Positions 1 to 8,127 of a stretch of DNA of 64,000 nucleotides are shown piece by piece. The DNA lies in assembly GCF_009906955.1 (NCBI RefSeq), contig NZ_CP047656.1:3347001-3411000 (forward strand), given 5' to 3'. The DNA comes from Paraglaciecola mesophila. Its GTDB lineage: Bacteria > Pseudomonadota > Gammaproteobacteria > Enterobacterales > Alteromonadaceae. The position numbers and the translations under genes were made by a program. Numbering within the stretch: the first letter of the stretch is position 1; the number at the start of each line of letters is the position of its first letter. Under the pieces are notes generated by a model. That model did not search any database, was not told where the DNA came from, and saw only the letters and a program-made list of their open reading frames with translations.

Positions 1-746
1 GTCGCCCTATCTTTTACATGCTAGGAGGGATCCTCCTGTGGTGGTTTGTGTTGCAATCAGGTGTTCACGCTACTGCGGCAGGGATATTAGCCGCACTAGC
101 TGTACCAACTAAACCCTACGCACAAAGCTCTTGGTTTTCACGCAATATGCGCAGTGTATTGAATCGTTTCGAGAAAAACGACCGTGAGGATAAGTCAATT
201 TTGGAGCAGCAAGAGCAGCATGAATTAGTCGAACAAGCCCAAGATATTGCTGCCATGACGACCACGCCTATTCAACGTTGGGGGCATGTATTGAATCGCC
301 CCGTCAGCTTGATAATTTTACCTATTTTTGCCTTTATTAACGCGGGTGTTGCTTTACCGAACGAACTGGACAAAATCTTTGAGTCAGTGGTGTTTGTAGC
401 GGTTGGCAGTGGCTTGGTGTTAGGTAAGGTCATCGGCATTAGTTTATTCGCATGGCTTGCCGTGAAGTGTAATTTTGCGCGCTTACCCAAGGGCTTAAAT
501 TTTCATCACATAATCGCGTTAGCAAGCTTAGCCGGAGTGGGCTTTACTATGTCGCTGTTTATTGCCTCTTTGGGGTTTGCTGATTATCCGCAACTATTGG
601 CTCAGTCGAAATTGGGCATATTAGCTGGCTCGGTAATCGCGGCTATTATTGGTACGGTCCTGTTTTTGATTGTCAAAAAAGAAGAGGAAGAGCCAAAAGA
701 GCAGCTTCACAATAAAGCGGGGTTACCTCAAACGGAGCCTGAGTAA
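1..746 (+). CDS. nhaA: Na+/H+ antiporter NhaA, C-terminal part (5' end outside window)
   Basis: This is the C-terminal 248 or so residues of an NhaA-type sodium/proton antiporter of the inner membrane, which extrudes Na+ in exchange for H+. The frame is already open at base 3 (reading RPIFYM), so the internal ATG at 18 is not the start. Family blocks are visible: GVHATAAGILAALAVP, then a long charged loop, RPVSLIILPIFAFINAGV, GLVLGKVIGI and AGVGFTMSLFIA. The tail is acidic and lysine-rich. A full NhaA is about 390-430 residues, so roughly 150 residues lie upstream. It heads a block of salt and envelope stress genes, which fits a marine host. Confidence 0.95.
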   Translation, partial: RPIFYMLGGILLWWFVLQSGVHATAAGILAALAVPTKPYAQSSWFSRNMRSVLNRFEKNDREDKSILEQQEQHELVEQAQDIAAMTTTPIQRWGHVLNRPVSLIILPIFAFINAGVALPNELDKIFESVVFVAVGSGLVLGKVIGISLFAWLAVKCNFARLPKGLNFHHIIALASLAGVGFTMSLFIASLGFADYPQLLAQSKLGILAGSVIAAIIGTVLFLIVKKEEEEPKEQLHNKAGLPQTEPE

Positions 747-854
747 TATCATTCCGCTTTCAAAAGTGAGGTGCACCTCTCAATGGGGATTGGCAAAATT
801 GATCTGTATAGGTTTTACTGATGTTTACTAACCTGTGGTTAAACGAGACTAACT

Positions 855-2042
855 GTGAGTAGAAAGTGGCAATTTAGCGTTTTTATGCGCTTAGTGGTTA
901 TATCCACCATGACGAAATTGGCTGATATTCTAATATCAGCGAAAACCACCTTGCCTTGGATAATGACGAGTATTGGGGCTCCCAGTTGGATGATTTCACT
1001 GTTGGTGCCTATTCGAGAGTCTGGGTCGCTTATCCCCCAGTTACCGTTAAAGCGACGCATTCAGCATTTTGTTCGCCGCGAACGCGTCTGGCGTCTAGGA
1101 GTGTTAGTGCAAGCATTAGCTATCCTAGCTATGGTGCCAGCTGTCGCGTTGTTGGGCTCCTTTGGGGCGGGCCTATCCATACTTATTTTATTATTGATAC
1201 TTAGCTTAGGCCGTGCCATTTGCTCACTCACCATGAAAGACATGGAAGGGGTATTAATTGAAAAAGGCCGCCGGGGTAAACTCGTCGGTATCGCCAGTGG
1301 GTTGTCCGGTTTACTGTCTCTAATTAGCGCAGGTGCACTTATTCTCGGCAAGTCGCAATTCGAACAGGCGTGGTTACTGATTATTATAGCCAGTGCGAGC
1401 GTACTTTTTATGGTAACCCTGCCCCTATCACTTGCCTTAAGAGCCCGCGTAACACCTGATGATAAACACACAAGTCAGTCGTTCTTGCGTACATTACGAA
1501 GTGATAAGGCATTGATGCACCTAATTATTAGCCGTTGCCTGTTATTGCACAGCGCCCTCATTGCCCCCTTTTTTGTCAGTATCACTACAGAGCAAGATGG
1601 TAGCTTTCACTTACCCTATTTTATTGCCGCAAGTGCCCTCGCGGCCTTTTTATCGTCTTATGTGTGGGGTTCCTGGTCTGATAAGAGTGCGGTGCTGACC
1701 ATTCGTATTGCCAGTGTCATCTGTGTGGTTGCCAGCGGCGCGTTTTATTGCGTTTTTGATGCTGGCTCATTGTGGTTAAATGTGGGGTTATTCTTTTTAC
1801 TTTCAGTGGGTTACTCAGGTATTCGTACCGCTCGTAAAACCTACCTTCTCGACATCGCCAGCGGCGATACGCGCACCGAATATGTCGCCACCGCAAATAC
1901 CATAGTTGGCTATGTGCTGCTGATATTCGGTGCTGTGTATGCTGTTATTTACCCTATAATCGATCAGCACATTATCGCTCTGATGAGTCTGTTTTTATTA
2001 CTCGGCTTAGGGCAAAGCTATTGGCTTAAAAAAGAGAAGTAA
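855..2042 (+). CDS. MFS transporter
   Basis: This is a 395-residue polytopic inner-membrane protein with about 11-12 hydrophobic segments and MFS-like organisation (early TM pair, basic cytoplasmic loop KRRIQHFVRRERVWR, central charged loop DDKHTSQSFLRTLRSDK). The start is GTG at 855; the next in-frame ATG would cut into the first membrane segment. The ligand cannot be told from the sequence. It follows nhaA in the same direction after about 110 bases and converges on the MscS gene, with only about 25 bases between stops and no clear terminator. Family assignment rests on overall pattern, not on a diagnostic motif. Confidence 0.75.
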   Translation: MSRKWQFSVFMRLVVISTMTKLADILISAKTTLPWIMTSIGAPSWMISLLVPIRESGSLIPQLPLKRRIQHFVRRERVWRLGVLVQALAILAMVPAVALLGSFGAGLSILILLLILSLGRAICSLTMKDMEGVLIEKGRRGKLVGIASGLSGLLSLISAGALILGKSQFEQAWLLIIIASASVLFMVTLPLSLALRARVTPDDKHTSQSFLRTLRSDKALMHLIISRCLLLHSALIAPFFVSITTEQDGSFHLPYFIAASALAAFLSSYVWGSWSDKSAVLTIRIASVICVVASGAFYCVFDAGSLWLNVGLFFLLSVGYSGIRTARKTYLLDIASGDTRTEYVATANTIVGYVLLIFGAVYAVIYPIIDQHIIALMSLFLLLGLGQSYWLKKEK

Positions 2043-2066
2043 CCCCTTCGCCACTTCATTTATTAT

Positions 2067-3227
2067 TTACAAAATATTTTGCCCTTGCTCAGGATCGCGT
2101 GCTTGCTTGGCTTGTTGACGAATATCGTGGGTGTCACTACTCAAATCATCAACGTGTTCACTGGCTTGCATATCGTGTTCAATTGCTGGCGATAGCGGTT
2201 TATTCTCGGCGTTTTCGTTTAGCTGCGCGGCTTTGTGCTCATCAGGTTCAGCCATTTGATGAACCGGTACGCCCTGAGGAAAGATAATTTCACGTGCATC
2301 ATCTGGCATGCTGATGTTGTTTTTCTCGAACTCGCGCATGATTAGGCGCATCAACATTGACGACACCTTGAGTAAACTGTATTGCTGGGCATCAATCCAA
2401 AAGTAAACTTGTAAATTTACCGTGGACGAACCGAGCGTATCGACTAGCACCTGGGGTTCTGGGTCTTGTAAAATTGTGGACTGAGCTGCTAATACCTTAG
2501 TGGCTAGTTGCTGGGCTTCTAAAATACTCGAGTCATAACCGATGCCAATAATAAACTTGCCGCGCATCTTAGGGTTGGCAGTCAGGTTGCGTATGATGTT
2601 TTTATAAATCGTGGCGTTTGGAATTTGGATATGGTTACCGTCGAAGTCAACTAATGTGGTCGCTCTTGCTGTCACCTGCTTCACGATGCCAAGTTGGCCC
2701 TGTACCTCAATAACATCATCTATTTTGAAAGGTTTCTGAACGCTTAGTAGCAAGCTGGAAATAAAATTCTCTGCAATATCACGAAACGCAAAACCCAATA
2801 TTAAGCCCATCACCCCAGTTCCACTGACAATAGCAATGGCAAACTCGCTTAAACCGGCGAAGCGCAGAAACACATATAACCCGAGCAAGATAATCAACAA
2901 ACTTATGGTGCGCCGTGTCACGAGTTTGATTAATTGGCTTTGACTTAGGTAGCCGATTGGCCTAACGAGCAAACTCGAAACGGGCTTGGCTAATAGATAA
3001 CAGAGCACGAGAAACACCAGTCCTAGCAACAACATTGGCAGGGCTAACACGAATTGCTGCCACAGGTTAATGACATCGGCCCACATATCTAATGTTTGGG
3101 TTGATATTGCGTTATGGGATGAGGCGGCTTGGTCTTGAGCAGAAGCGATAGGCATAAAAATGGCATACCAGATAATAGCGAACAACAAAGAAGCCGATAT
3201 TTGACTAGCACGAGTATGAGTTTGCAT
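2067..3227 (-). CDS. MscS-family mechanosensitive channel
   Basis: This is a small-conductance mechanosensitive channel of 386 residues that would release solutes on hypo-osmotic shock. An N-terminal signal peptide (ending near ASAQDQA) is followed by three membrane segments. The pore helix and beta domain are recognisable: GVMGLILGFAFRDIAENFISSLLL, then KPFKIDDVIEVQGQLGIVKQVTARATTLVDFDGNHIQIPNATIYKNIIRN. The C-terminal about 60 residues are hydrophilic and acidic. A GAGG Shine-Dalgarno lies a few bases before the ATG. It is divergent from the YihY gene, sharing a 135-base upstream region. Confidence 0.93.
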   Translation of the reverse strand: MQTHTRASQISASLLFAIIWYAIFMPIASAQDQAASSHNAISTQTLDMWADVINLWQQFVLALPMLLLGLVFLVLCYLLAKPVSSLLVRPIGYLSQSQLIKLVTRRTISLLIILLGLYVFLRFAGLSEFAIAIVSGTGVMGLILGFAFRDIAENFISSLLLSVQKPFKIDDVIEVQGQLGIVKQVTARATTLVDFDGNHIQIPNATIYKNIIRNLTANPKMRGKFIIGIGYDSSILEAQQLATKVLAAQSTILQDPEPQVLVDTLGSSTVNLQVYFWIDAQQYSLLKVSSMLMRLIMREFEKNNISMPDDAREIIFPQGVPVHQMAEPDEHKAAQLNENAENKPLSPAIEHDMQASEHVDDLSSDTHDIRQQAKQARDPEQGQNIL

Positions 3228-3362
3228 TTATTTAGCACCTCAGTTAATTGGCAACAACAATATGACGGTTGACAGGGTATTGCGTTAAGCAAGTAATCGA
3301 GCAAACGCAAGATAGGTGCCACGTAAGCTCTCATGTAACAACAAACGAATAAGGACTTCCCC

Positions 3363-4319
3363 GTGACAGCAAACAGAGGGCAAAGCGCTACTTCTCCCCA
3401 AGACATCCCATTGATTGGATGGTGGGATATTTTACGCCGTACCGTGAAAAAAATGCTCGATGACAACCTGTCATTGATTGCCGCAGGGGTCGGTTTTTAT
3501 TTTTTACTGGCTATTTTTCCTATGCTGGCAGCATTTATTTCTGTGTATGGCTTAGTGGTATCGCCAGATGAATTACAACAACATTTAAATAGCTTGATTG
3601 GCGTGGTACCGGCTCAGGGCAGAGAGATCATCCAACAGCAAATAAGCAATATCATTAACAAATCTCAAGCCGAGTTAAGTGCAAGCGTCGTATTCAGTAC
3701 GCTATTTGCTGTATGGAGTGCCAGTAAAGGGGCTCAAGCTATGGTGACGGCGAGTAATATTACTTACGATCAGCGTGAAAAACGTGGTTTGATTATGATG
3801 ATTGTCATGCGCGTTGTTTTGACCTTCAGTGCAGTTTTCGTACTGGCCGGAGCGTTGTTAGCCATTGCCTTGTTACCCATTCTACTTAATTATATTGGCC
3901 TCATGGAGCACAGCAGTTTCCTAGTAAAGCTCATCACCTGGCCATTTCTGGCGATTGTTTTCAATTTAGCTTTAGCTTCCTTCTACCGCTATGGCCCGCA
4001 TCGTTCATCGGCCAAATGGCGTTGGGTAACGCCAGGCTCGATACTGGCGAGTGTAACTTGGGTCATGTTCTCTGTAGGGTTTTCCTATTACCTAGGTCAA
4101 TTTGGGCAGTACGATAAAACGTACGGCTCACTTGGTAGTGTGGTGGTTCTATTAATGTGGTTTTACTTAACGGCTTTTATCATCTTGCTAGGCGCCGAGT
4201 TTAATGCCGCTATGGAGCACCAAACACAAGAAGACAGCACCCATGGACACGCAAAAAAAGCAGGTAACCGAGGGGCTGTTGTGGCAGATACAAGACCAGA
4301 AGATTTGGAGAGTAAATAA
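3363..4319 (+). CDS. YihY/BrkB family inner-membrane protein
   Basis: This is a 318-residue six-TM protein of the YihY (virulence factor BrkB) family. Signature blocks are DDNLSLIAAGVGFYFLLAIFPMLAAFISVYGL near residues 35-65, ASNITYDQREKRG, and a C-terminal YYLGQFGQYDKTYGSLGSVVVLLMWFYLTAFIILLGAEFNAAMEHQ, which is the strongest family match. The start is GTG with AAGGA about 8 bases before. The true biochemical role of the family is not settled; older RNase BN naming was an error. Its neighbours are osmotic and salt-stress genes. Confidence 0.93.
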   Translation: MTANRGQSATSPQDIPLIGWWDILRRTVKKMLDDNLSLIAAGVGFYFLLAIFPMLAAFISVYGLVVSPDELQQHLNSLIGVVPAQGREIIQQQISNIINKSQAELSASVVFSTLFAVWSASKGAQAMVTASNITYDQREKRGLIMMIVMRVVLTFSAVFVLAGALLAIALLPILLNYIGLMEHSSFLVKLITWPFLAIVFNLALASFYRYGPHRSSAKWRWVTPGSILASVTWVMFSVGFSYYLGQFGQYDKTYGSLGSVVVLLMWFYLTAFIILLGAEFNAAMEHQTQEDSTHGHAKKAGNRGAVVADTRPEDLESK

Positions 4320-4456
4320 ACTAAATTTGAGGTGGTTTGACAAGCCGGAACAGTATTTGCGTAATGAGTTAAGACAATTGCTTTTACATAGCGAAATTTT
4401 TCGTTATTTGGCAAATTGGGATTTACAAACCATATAGATAAAACAGGAGTGTTATT

Positions 4457-4615
4457 ATGGATTTACTAAGAATATTGATCGCAATTTTACTTCCTCCTTT
4501 GGGTGTTTTCCTGCAGGTAGGGCTAGCTGGAGCCTTCTGGCTAAATATCCTGTTAACCTTATTGGGATATATTCCAGGCATTATTCACGCGGTTTGGATC
4601 ATCGCTAAACGATAG
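4457..4615 (+). CDS. YqaE/Pmp3 family small membrane protein
   Basis: This 52-residue peptide with two hydrophobic helices is typical of the UPF0057/Pmp3/YqaE family. It opens MDLLRILIAILLPPLGVFLQ, with the family's PPLGV turn, and ends with LGYIPGIIHAVWII and a short basic tail. ACAGGAG lies 7 bases before the ATG. Members hyperpolarise or stabilise the membrane under salt and cold stress in yeast and bacteria; the exact role here is inferred from the family. It stands alone, 140 bases after the YihY gene. Confidence 0.93.
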   Translation: MDLLRILIAILLPPLGVFLQVGLAGAFWLNILLTLLGYIPGIIHAVWIIAKR

Positions 4616-4726
4616 AACATTTTGCACTCGCAGTGCTGAGCACTCTTGCTGAAGTGGTAGAAAGGCGCTCAATGTGATGCAAGTTTTACCTCAATGCATT
4701 GTTGTTCAATCGCCATAACGGTCATC

Positions 4727-4759
4727 AGCAATTACCCGCCTCATTAGCGGGTAATTGCT
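4727..4759 (+). terminator. Perfect 13-bp hairpin between YqaE and DUF748 genes
   Basis: Two 13-base arms, AGCAATTACCCGC and GCGGGTAATTGCT, surround a 7-base loop, followed by CATTTTCTC. It is a strong stem but the T run is short. It sits 20 bases before the DUF748 start and only about 9 bases before its Shine-Dalgarno, so it may terminate the YqaE transcript or shape the DUF748 leader. Confidence 0.6.
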
Positions 4760-4779
4760 CATTTTCTCAGGAGCTAACG

Positions 4780-5907
4780 ATGGGGTCTGGTACACGTAAA
4801 ACCGTGATCACTGCCATATGCTTGGTAGCGGTTATTGTTGTGTTGCGTTTGTTGGCGCCATACGCGGTGGAGAAAGGTGTGAATTATGCGATTGCCAGCA
4901 CACCCGGTTTGAGTGGTCACGTAGGTGATGTTGATATCGCTTTGTATCGTGGTGCGTATCAAGTCCAAGACATTGAATTAAACCTTGTCGATGGGGGCTT
5001 GCAAAAACCGTTGATTAAAATTCAGCAATTAGACATATCGGTTTTATGGTCGGCTTTATTGCGGGGGAGCATAGTGTCCGAAATGACCTTTTTAAAGCCG
5101 CAGTTTTATTATGCTGATACCGCAGGTGAAGAAGAGAAAGTGAATGAAGACGTACAAGATGAACAGACTTGGATTACCTTAGCTAACAAGCTTGTGCCAT
5201 TTTCCATCGACCGGATAGATATTATCGATGGAAAGTTGACATTCGAAACGATCAGTAACGAACTTAAAACCCACAGCGAAATTCAAGACATACATGGGCA
5301 AGTTACCAATCTGACCAACAGCAAAGCGCGCTCTGGGTCACTGGTCACTAACATGCGGATGACTGCTGAAATAGAGGGTGTTTGCCCATTATCACTTTCT
5401 GGTTCTTATGATCCTTATGCACAAAAACCGACGTTTAACTTGGATGTTGAAATGCAGCGTCTACCCATGATGCACATAGACCACTTAATTAGTTTCTATT
5501 CACCATTTGATGTAGAAGCCGGACAACTTGATTTCGCTATGGAGTTTGCTTCAAAGCAAGGAGTCGTTAGTGGTTATGTGAAAGCTGGGGTCTACGGCTT
5601 GTCTGTATTTGATTGGCAAGAAGACGTGGTGCAAGACGGGGATAATCCATTTCAATGGTTATTTGAGGCTATGACCGGTGGCATAGCTGAGTTATTCGAA
5701 GGTGGTAACAAAGACCTCGTCGCTACGCGTATACCCTTAGAGGGCAATATTGATGATATTGAAACACCATTATGGCCTGCAATAGGGGCGATTATTAGAA
5801 ATGCGTTCATTAAATCTCTTGATATTAAAATTGATGAAACCGTCTCATTGCCTCTATCAACAGAGCACAGTAATCGCCAGCAACTGTTTGCTGTACAGCA
5901 TAAATAA
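4780..5907 (+). CDS. DUF748 (AsmA-like) envelope protein
   Basis: This 375-residue protein has an N-terminal membrane anchor (residues about 8-28, VITAICLVAVIVVLRLLAPYAV) and a long periplasmic part rich in beta strands. The DUF748/AsmA pattern is seen in SRGS-like segments such as QQLDISVLWSALLRGSIVSEMTFLKPQFYY and in the C-terminal GNIDDIETPLWPAIGAIIRNAFIKSLDIKIDE. AsmA-related proteins are thought to bridge the periplasm and affect lipid or outer-membrane assembly. The ATG at 4780 is chosen because CAGGAG precedes it by 7 bases; the upstream in-frame ATG at 4699 would read through the hairpin. Confidence 0.82.
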   Translation: MGSGTRKTVITAICLVAVIVVLRLLAPYAVEKGVNYAIASTPGLSGHVGDVDIALYRGAYQVQDIELNLVDGGLQKPLIKIQQLDISVLWSALLRGSIVSEMTFLKPQFYYADTAGEEEKVNEDVQDEQTWITLANKLVPFSIDRIDIIDGKLTFETISNELKTHSEIQDIHGQVTNLTNSKARSGSLVTNMRMTAEIEGVCPLSLSGSYDPYAQKPTFNLDVEMQRLPMMHIDHLISFYSPFDVEAGQLDFAMEFASKQGVVSGYVKAGVYGLSVFDWQEDVVQDGDNPFQWLFEAMTGGIAELFEGGNKDLVATRIPLEGNIDDIETPLWPAIGAIIRNAFIKSLDIKIDETVSLPLSTEHSNRQQLFAVQHK

Positions 5908-5975
5908 ACACTAAACCCCTTGGGTTAATATTTGATGAGTACCACTGTCACCTCTGACTACAAGCGAGGGCGAAG

Positions 5976-6953
5976 ATGTTTACCACCTTTATCATAGTAA
6001 CCTGTTTCTTATTACTACTGACCTTTGTTCCGCTTCTGCCGAGCGATCACTGGGTTGTTAGAGTGTGGGAGTTTCCACGCTTGCAAATCGCCGTGTTGAT
6101 AGCCGTCAACCTAGTGGCGATAGGAGGATTTTATCATGCGAATCTGTCTTATATGGCAGGGCTGATACTGGTTAATTTGCTCGCGCTAGGTTATCAAATT
6201 TACTGGATATTACCCTATACAACTATGGTTAAGCCAAGTGTAGAGGTGATGGAACAGCCTGATCCTAAACGTAGTATTAAAATTATTAACGCCAATGTAC
6301 TGATGACTAACCGTGACGCTCCCAAACTAATCAAGCTAGTGAAACAAGAGCAACCGCATATATTGGTTACACTAGAAAGTAACCAGTGGTGGCAAGACGC
6401 ATTAGGGCCGCTACACGGGACTTACCCGTACCGGGTTAACATACCGTTAGAGAATCTTTACGGCATGCATATTTTCAGTCGCTTGCCCTTGAGTGAGATT
6501 ACCACTGCAGAACGCGTAGAAAAGGGCGTGCCTTCTGTGCATTGCATAGCAACGTTGGAAAGTGGTGAACAGATTAGATGTCACTTTGTACACCCTGCGC
6601 CTCCAAGTCCAACGGAAAATGAGGAAGCCACAGAGCGCGATATTGAACTTCTTGGGTTGGCCAAAGAGATAGCTCAAAACGACAGCGAAAGTACACTGCC
6701 GGTTCTTGTTAGTGGGGATCTAAATGACGTGGCATGGTCTCCTACCACGCAAGCATTTTTACGGATAAGCGGGTTATGTGACCCACGCATTGGGCGCGGA
6801 GCGTTTAATACCTTTCATGCGCAACATGTGTTCGCTCGGTGGCCGCTTGATCATGTGTTTCATAGTGATGATTTTGCCTTGGTTAGCTTGTCACGTTTAC
6901 CTGAAATTGGCTCCGATCACTTTCCACTATTAACCGAGCTTTGTCTTAAATAG
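5976..6953 (+). CDS. Endonuclease/exonuclease/phosphatase-family membrane protein
   Basis: Of 325 residues, about the first 85 form two or three membrane helices; the rest is an EEP (DNase I-like) domain facing the periplasm or cytoplasm. Catalytic landmarks are IKIINANVLMTNRDAPKL (Asn of the first metal motif), a glutamate in ILVTLESNQWW, SGDLNDVAWSPTT (the GDxN motif), a histidine-bearing RWPLDHVFHS, and the terminal GSDHFPLL. All active-site positions appear present. It resembles E. coli YafD. The substrate (phospholipid, nucleic acid or other phosphodiester) cannot be told. It lies 68 bases after the DUF748 gene and is likely co-transcribed with it. Confidence 0.88.
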   Translation: MFTTFIIVTCFLLLLTFVPLLPSDHWVVRVWEFPRLQIAVLIAVNLVAIGGFYHANLSYMAGLILVNLLALGYQIYWILPYTTMVKPSVEVMEQPDPKRSIKIINANVLMTNRDAPKLIKLVKQEQPHILVTLESNQWWQDALGPLHGTYPYRVNIPLENLYGMHIFSRLPLSEITTAERVEKGVPSVHCIATLESGEQIRCHFVHPAPPSPTENEEATERDIELLGLAKEIAQNDSESTLPVLVSGDLNDVAWSPTTQAFLRISGLCDPRIGRGAFNTFHAQHVFARWPLDHVFHSDDFALVSLSRLPEIGSDHFPLLTELCLK

Positions 6954-7182
6954 CGCAGGGTTGGCGCAAACATAGCAATAGGGCTCAAATTGCAATGTTG
7001 TCTGTGCTTCGCGGCGTAAAACTTGGGAAACTTGTTCCTTTTCTAATTGTAATTATTTCAACTTTTCGTTACATCTTGATCTTACGGCATTTGTTCTAAT
7101 CAAATATAACTCTTTAAATTCAATGGTTTGCAGTATTTTGTTAGGGTGGCATGAATAGCGCATTAAGTTACTCGACATCCAG

Positions 7183-7260
7183 ATTTGAAGAAATTTTCAA
7201 ATACAACTTGAAGCACAACTTCAAACGGAGTTGTAAAAAGAAATTTGAATATTTAAGGAG
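7183..7260 (+). promoter_or_regulatory. 5' leader with mutually exclusive hairpins before DUF1328 gene
   Basis: Directly before the AAGGAG of the DUF1328 gene, TTCAAAT (7196-7202) can pair with ATTTGAA at 7183-7189 or with ATTTGAA at 7243-7249. The second option extends with TACAACT/AGTTGTA (7202-7208 with 7229-7235) and encloses a perfect TTGAAG/CTTCAA hairpin (7208-7213 with 7219-7224). The AT-rich, low-stability stem ending 5 bases before the ribosome site could act as a thermosensor or translation switch. This is read by eye only; no folding was run. Confidence 0.45.
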
Positions 7261-7266
7261 ATTATT

Positions 7267-7443
7267 ATGTTGGGTTGGGCATTAACGTTTTTAATTATCG
7301 CAATCTTAGCTGGCGTAATGGGTTTCGGCGGAATCGCAGGAACAGCAGCAGGAATTGCAAAAATCATATTCTTTATATTTTTGGTTCTATTGGTATTGTC
7401 GCTCGTAGCAAATGCTATTCGCGGTAAAGGCCCTAAAGTCTAG
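7267..7443 (+). CDS. DUF1328 small membrane protein (YtjA-like)
   Basis: This 58-residue protein has two membrane helices. It starts [20 protein letters not shown], followed by [27 protein letters not shown] and the short basic tail RGKGPKV. The layout and the [12 protein letters not shown] turn are diagnostic for DUF1328. AAGGAG lies 6 bases before the ATG. The function is unknown; in other proteobacteria members are induced by stress. The lipoprotein gene follows after 46 bases, so the two are likely co-transcribed up to the terminator at 7719. Confidence 0.93.
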   Translation: MLGWALTFLIIAILAGVMGFGGIAGTAAGIAKIIFFIFLVLLVLSLVANAIRGKGPKV

Positions 7444-7489
7444 AAATTTAACACACAATTTATTTATAAAAACAGGACGGAGATTCATT

Positions 7490-7684
7490 ATGAACTTACT
7501 TAAAAAATTTACTCTTTTAGCGATGGTTTTCAGCTCACTAACATTAGTAACTGCTTGTAACGATAATAACGCGGAAGAAGCAGGTGAAAAAGTTGACGAA
7601 ATGGTAACTGACACCGGTAACGCAATCGAAGACGCATGTGAAGATGTTAAAGACGGTGCAGGCGCTGAAGACAAAGATTGTTAA
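7490..7684 (+). CDS. Small entericidin-like lipoprotein
   Basis: This is a 64-residue secreted lipoprotein. A signal peptide MNLLKKFTLLAMVFSSLTLVTAC ends in the lipobox LVTAC with the acylated Cys at 23. The mature 42 residues are very acidic and rich in Ala, Glu and Asp (EAGEKVDEMVTDTGNAIEDACEDVKD), with two further Cys near the end. Composition and size recall entericidin and other tiny stress lipoproteins, but sequence identity to EcnA/B is weak. ACAGGACGGAG precedes the start. It shares a transcript with the DUF1328 gene, closed by the terminator at 7719. Confidence 0.85.
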   Translation: MNLLKKFTLLAMVFSSLTLVTACNDNNAEEAGEKVDEMVTDTGNAIEDACEDVKDGAGAEDKDC

Positions 7685-7718
7685 TATGCCCTAAAGGCTC
7701 ATACTGAGCTTTAGTGTT

Positions 7719-7744
7719 AAAGGGGGTGCTTGCACCCCTTTTTT
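7719..7744 (+). terminator. Intrinsic terminator after lipoprotein gene
   Basis: GGGGTGC/GCACCCC stem (7723-7729 with 7732-7738), 2-base loop, preceded by A residues and followed by six T residues. It is 35 bases past the stop codon. Confidence 0.88.
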
Positions 7745-7867
7745 AATGTTTATAAATCAACCTCACAGGGTAGTGGGTATGAGTTATGTAAAGGCCAGCA
7801 CGGCACAATTTACATGAGGTGAGGTTAAACGAACAACAGTGGCAAAAGTTGCCCAGGAGAATTCAAC

Positions 7868-8050
7868 ATGTTAATGCAAATTACTATGATCGTTTTAATC
7901 GTCTCTGTTGGTGTTATTGTCGGCCTAACCGGCATGAGTGGTGGAGGCTTCTTAACCACATTTTTGGCCGCCTTTGGGCTTTTCGTAATTATTGTACTCG
8001 GTGCTGCCATGGTGCTTGTTAAAAAGAGAAACGCCAACAAAGACTCATAA
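7868..8050 (+). CDS. Small two-helix membrane protein
   Basis: This 60-residue protein has two hydrophobic helices: residues about 3-22 (MQITMIVLIVSVGVIVGLTG) and, after a glycine-rich turn MSGGG, residues about 28-50 (FLTTFLAAFGLFVIIVLGAA). It has a basic tail KKRNANKDS. CCAGGAG lies 9 bases before the ATG. No family was recognised. It sits alone between the small-lipoprotein terminator and the DUF2254 gene, among envelope stress genes of similar size. The overlapping longer frame at 7819 lacks protein-like composition and was judged a shadow. Confidence 0.7.
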   Translation: MLMQITMIVLIVSVGVIVGLTGMSGGGFLTTFLAAFGLFVIIVLGAAMVLVKKRNANKDS

Positions 8051-8127
8051 ATACCTTGTCTAGCTGGCTTACAAGGCAAACCGCTTATATTTATCAGTAA
8101 CTCAAGTCTTGTCAGTAAGGGAATGAG

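Noticed and set aside
7819-8022. Alternative frame over the 60-residue membrane protein
   Set aside because: The 7868 frame has CCAGGAG before ATG and clean membrane helices; the other frame has neither.
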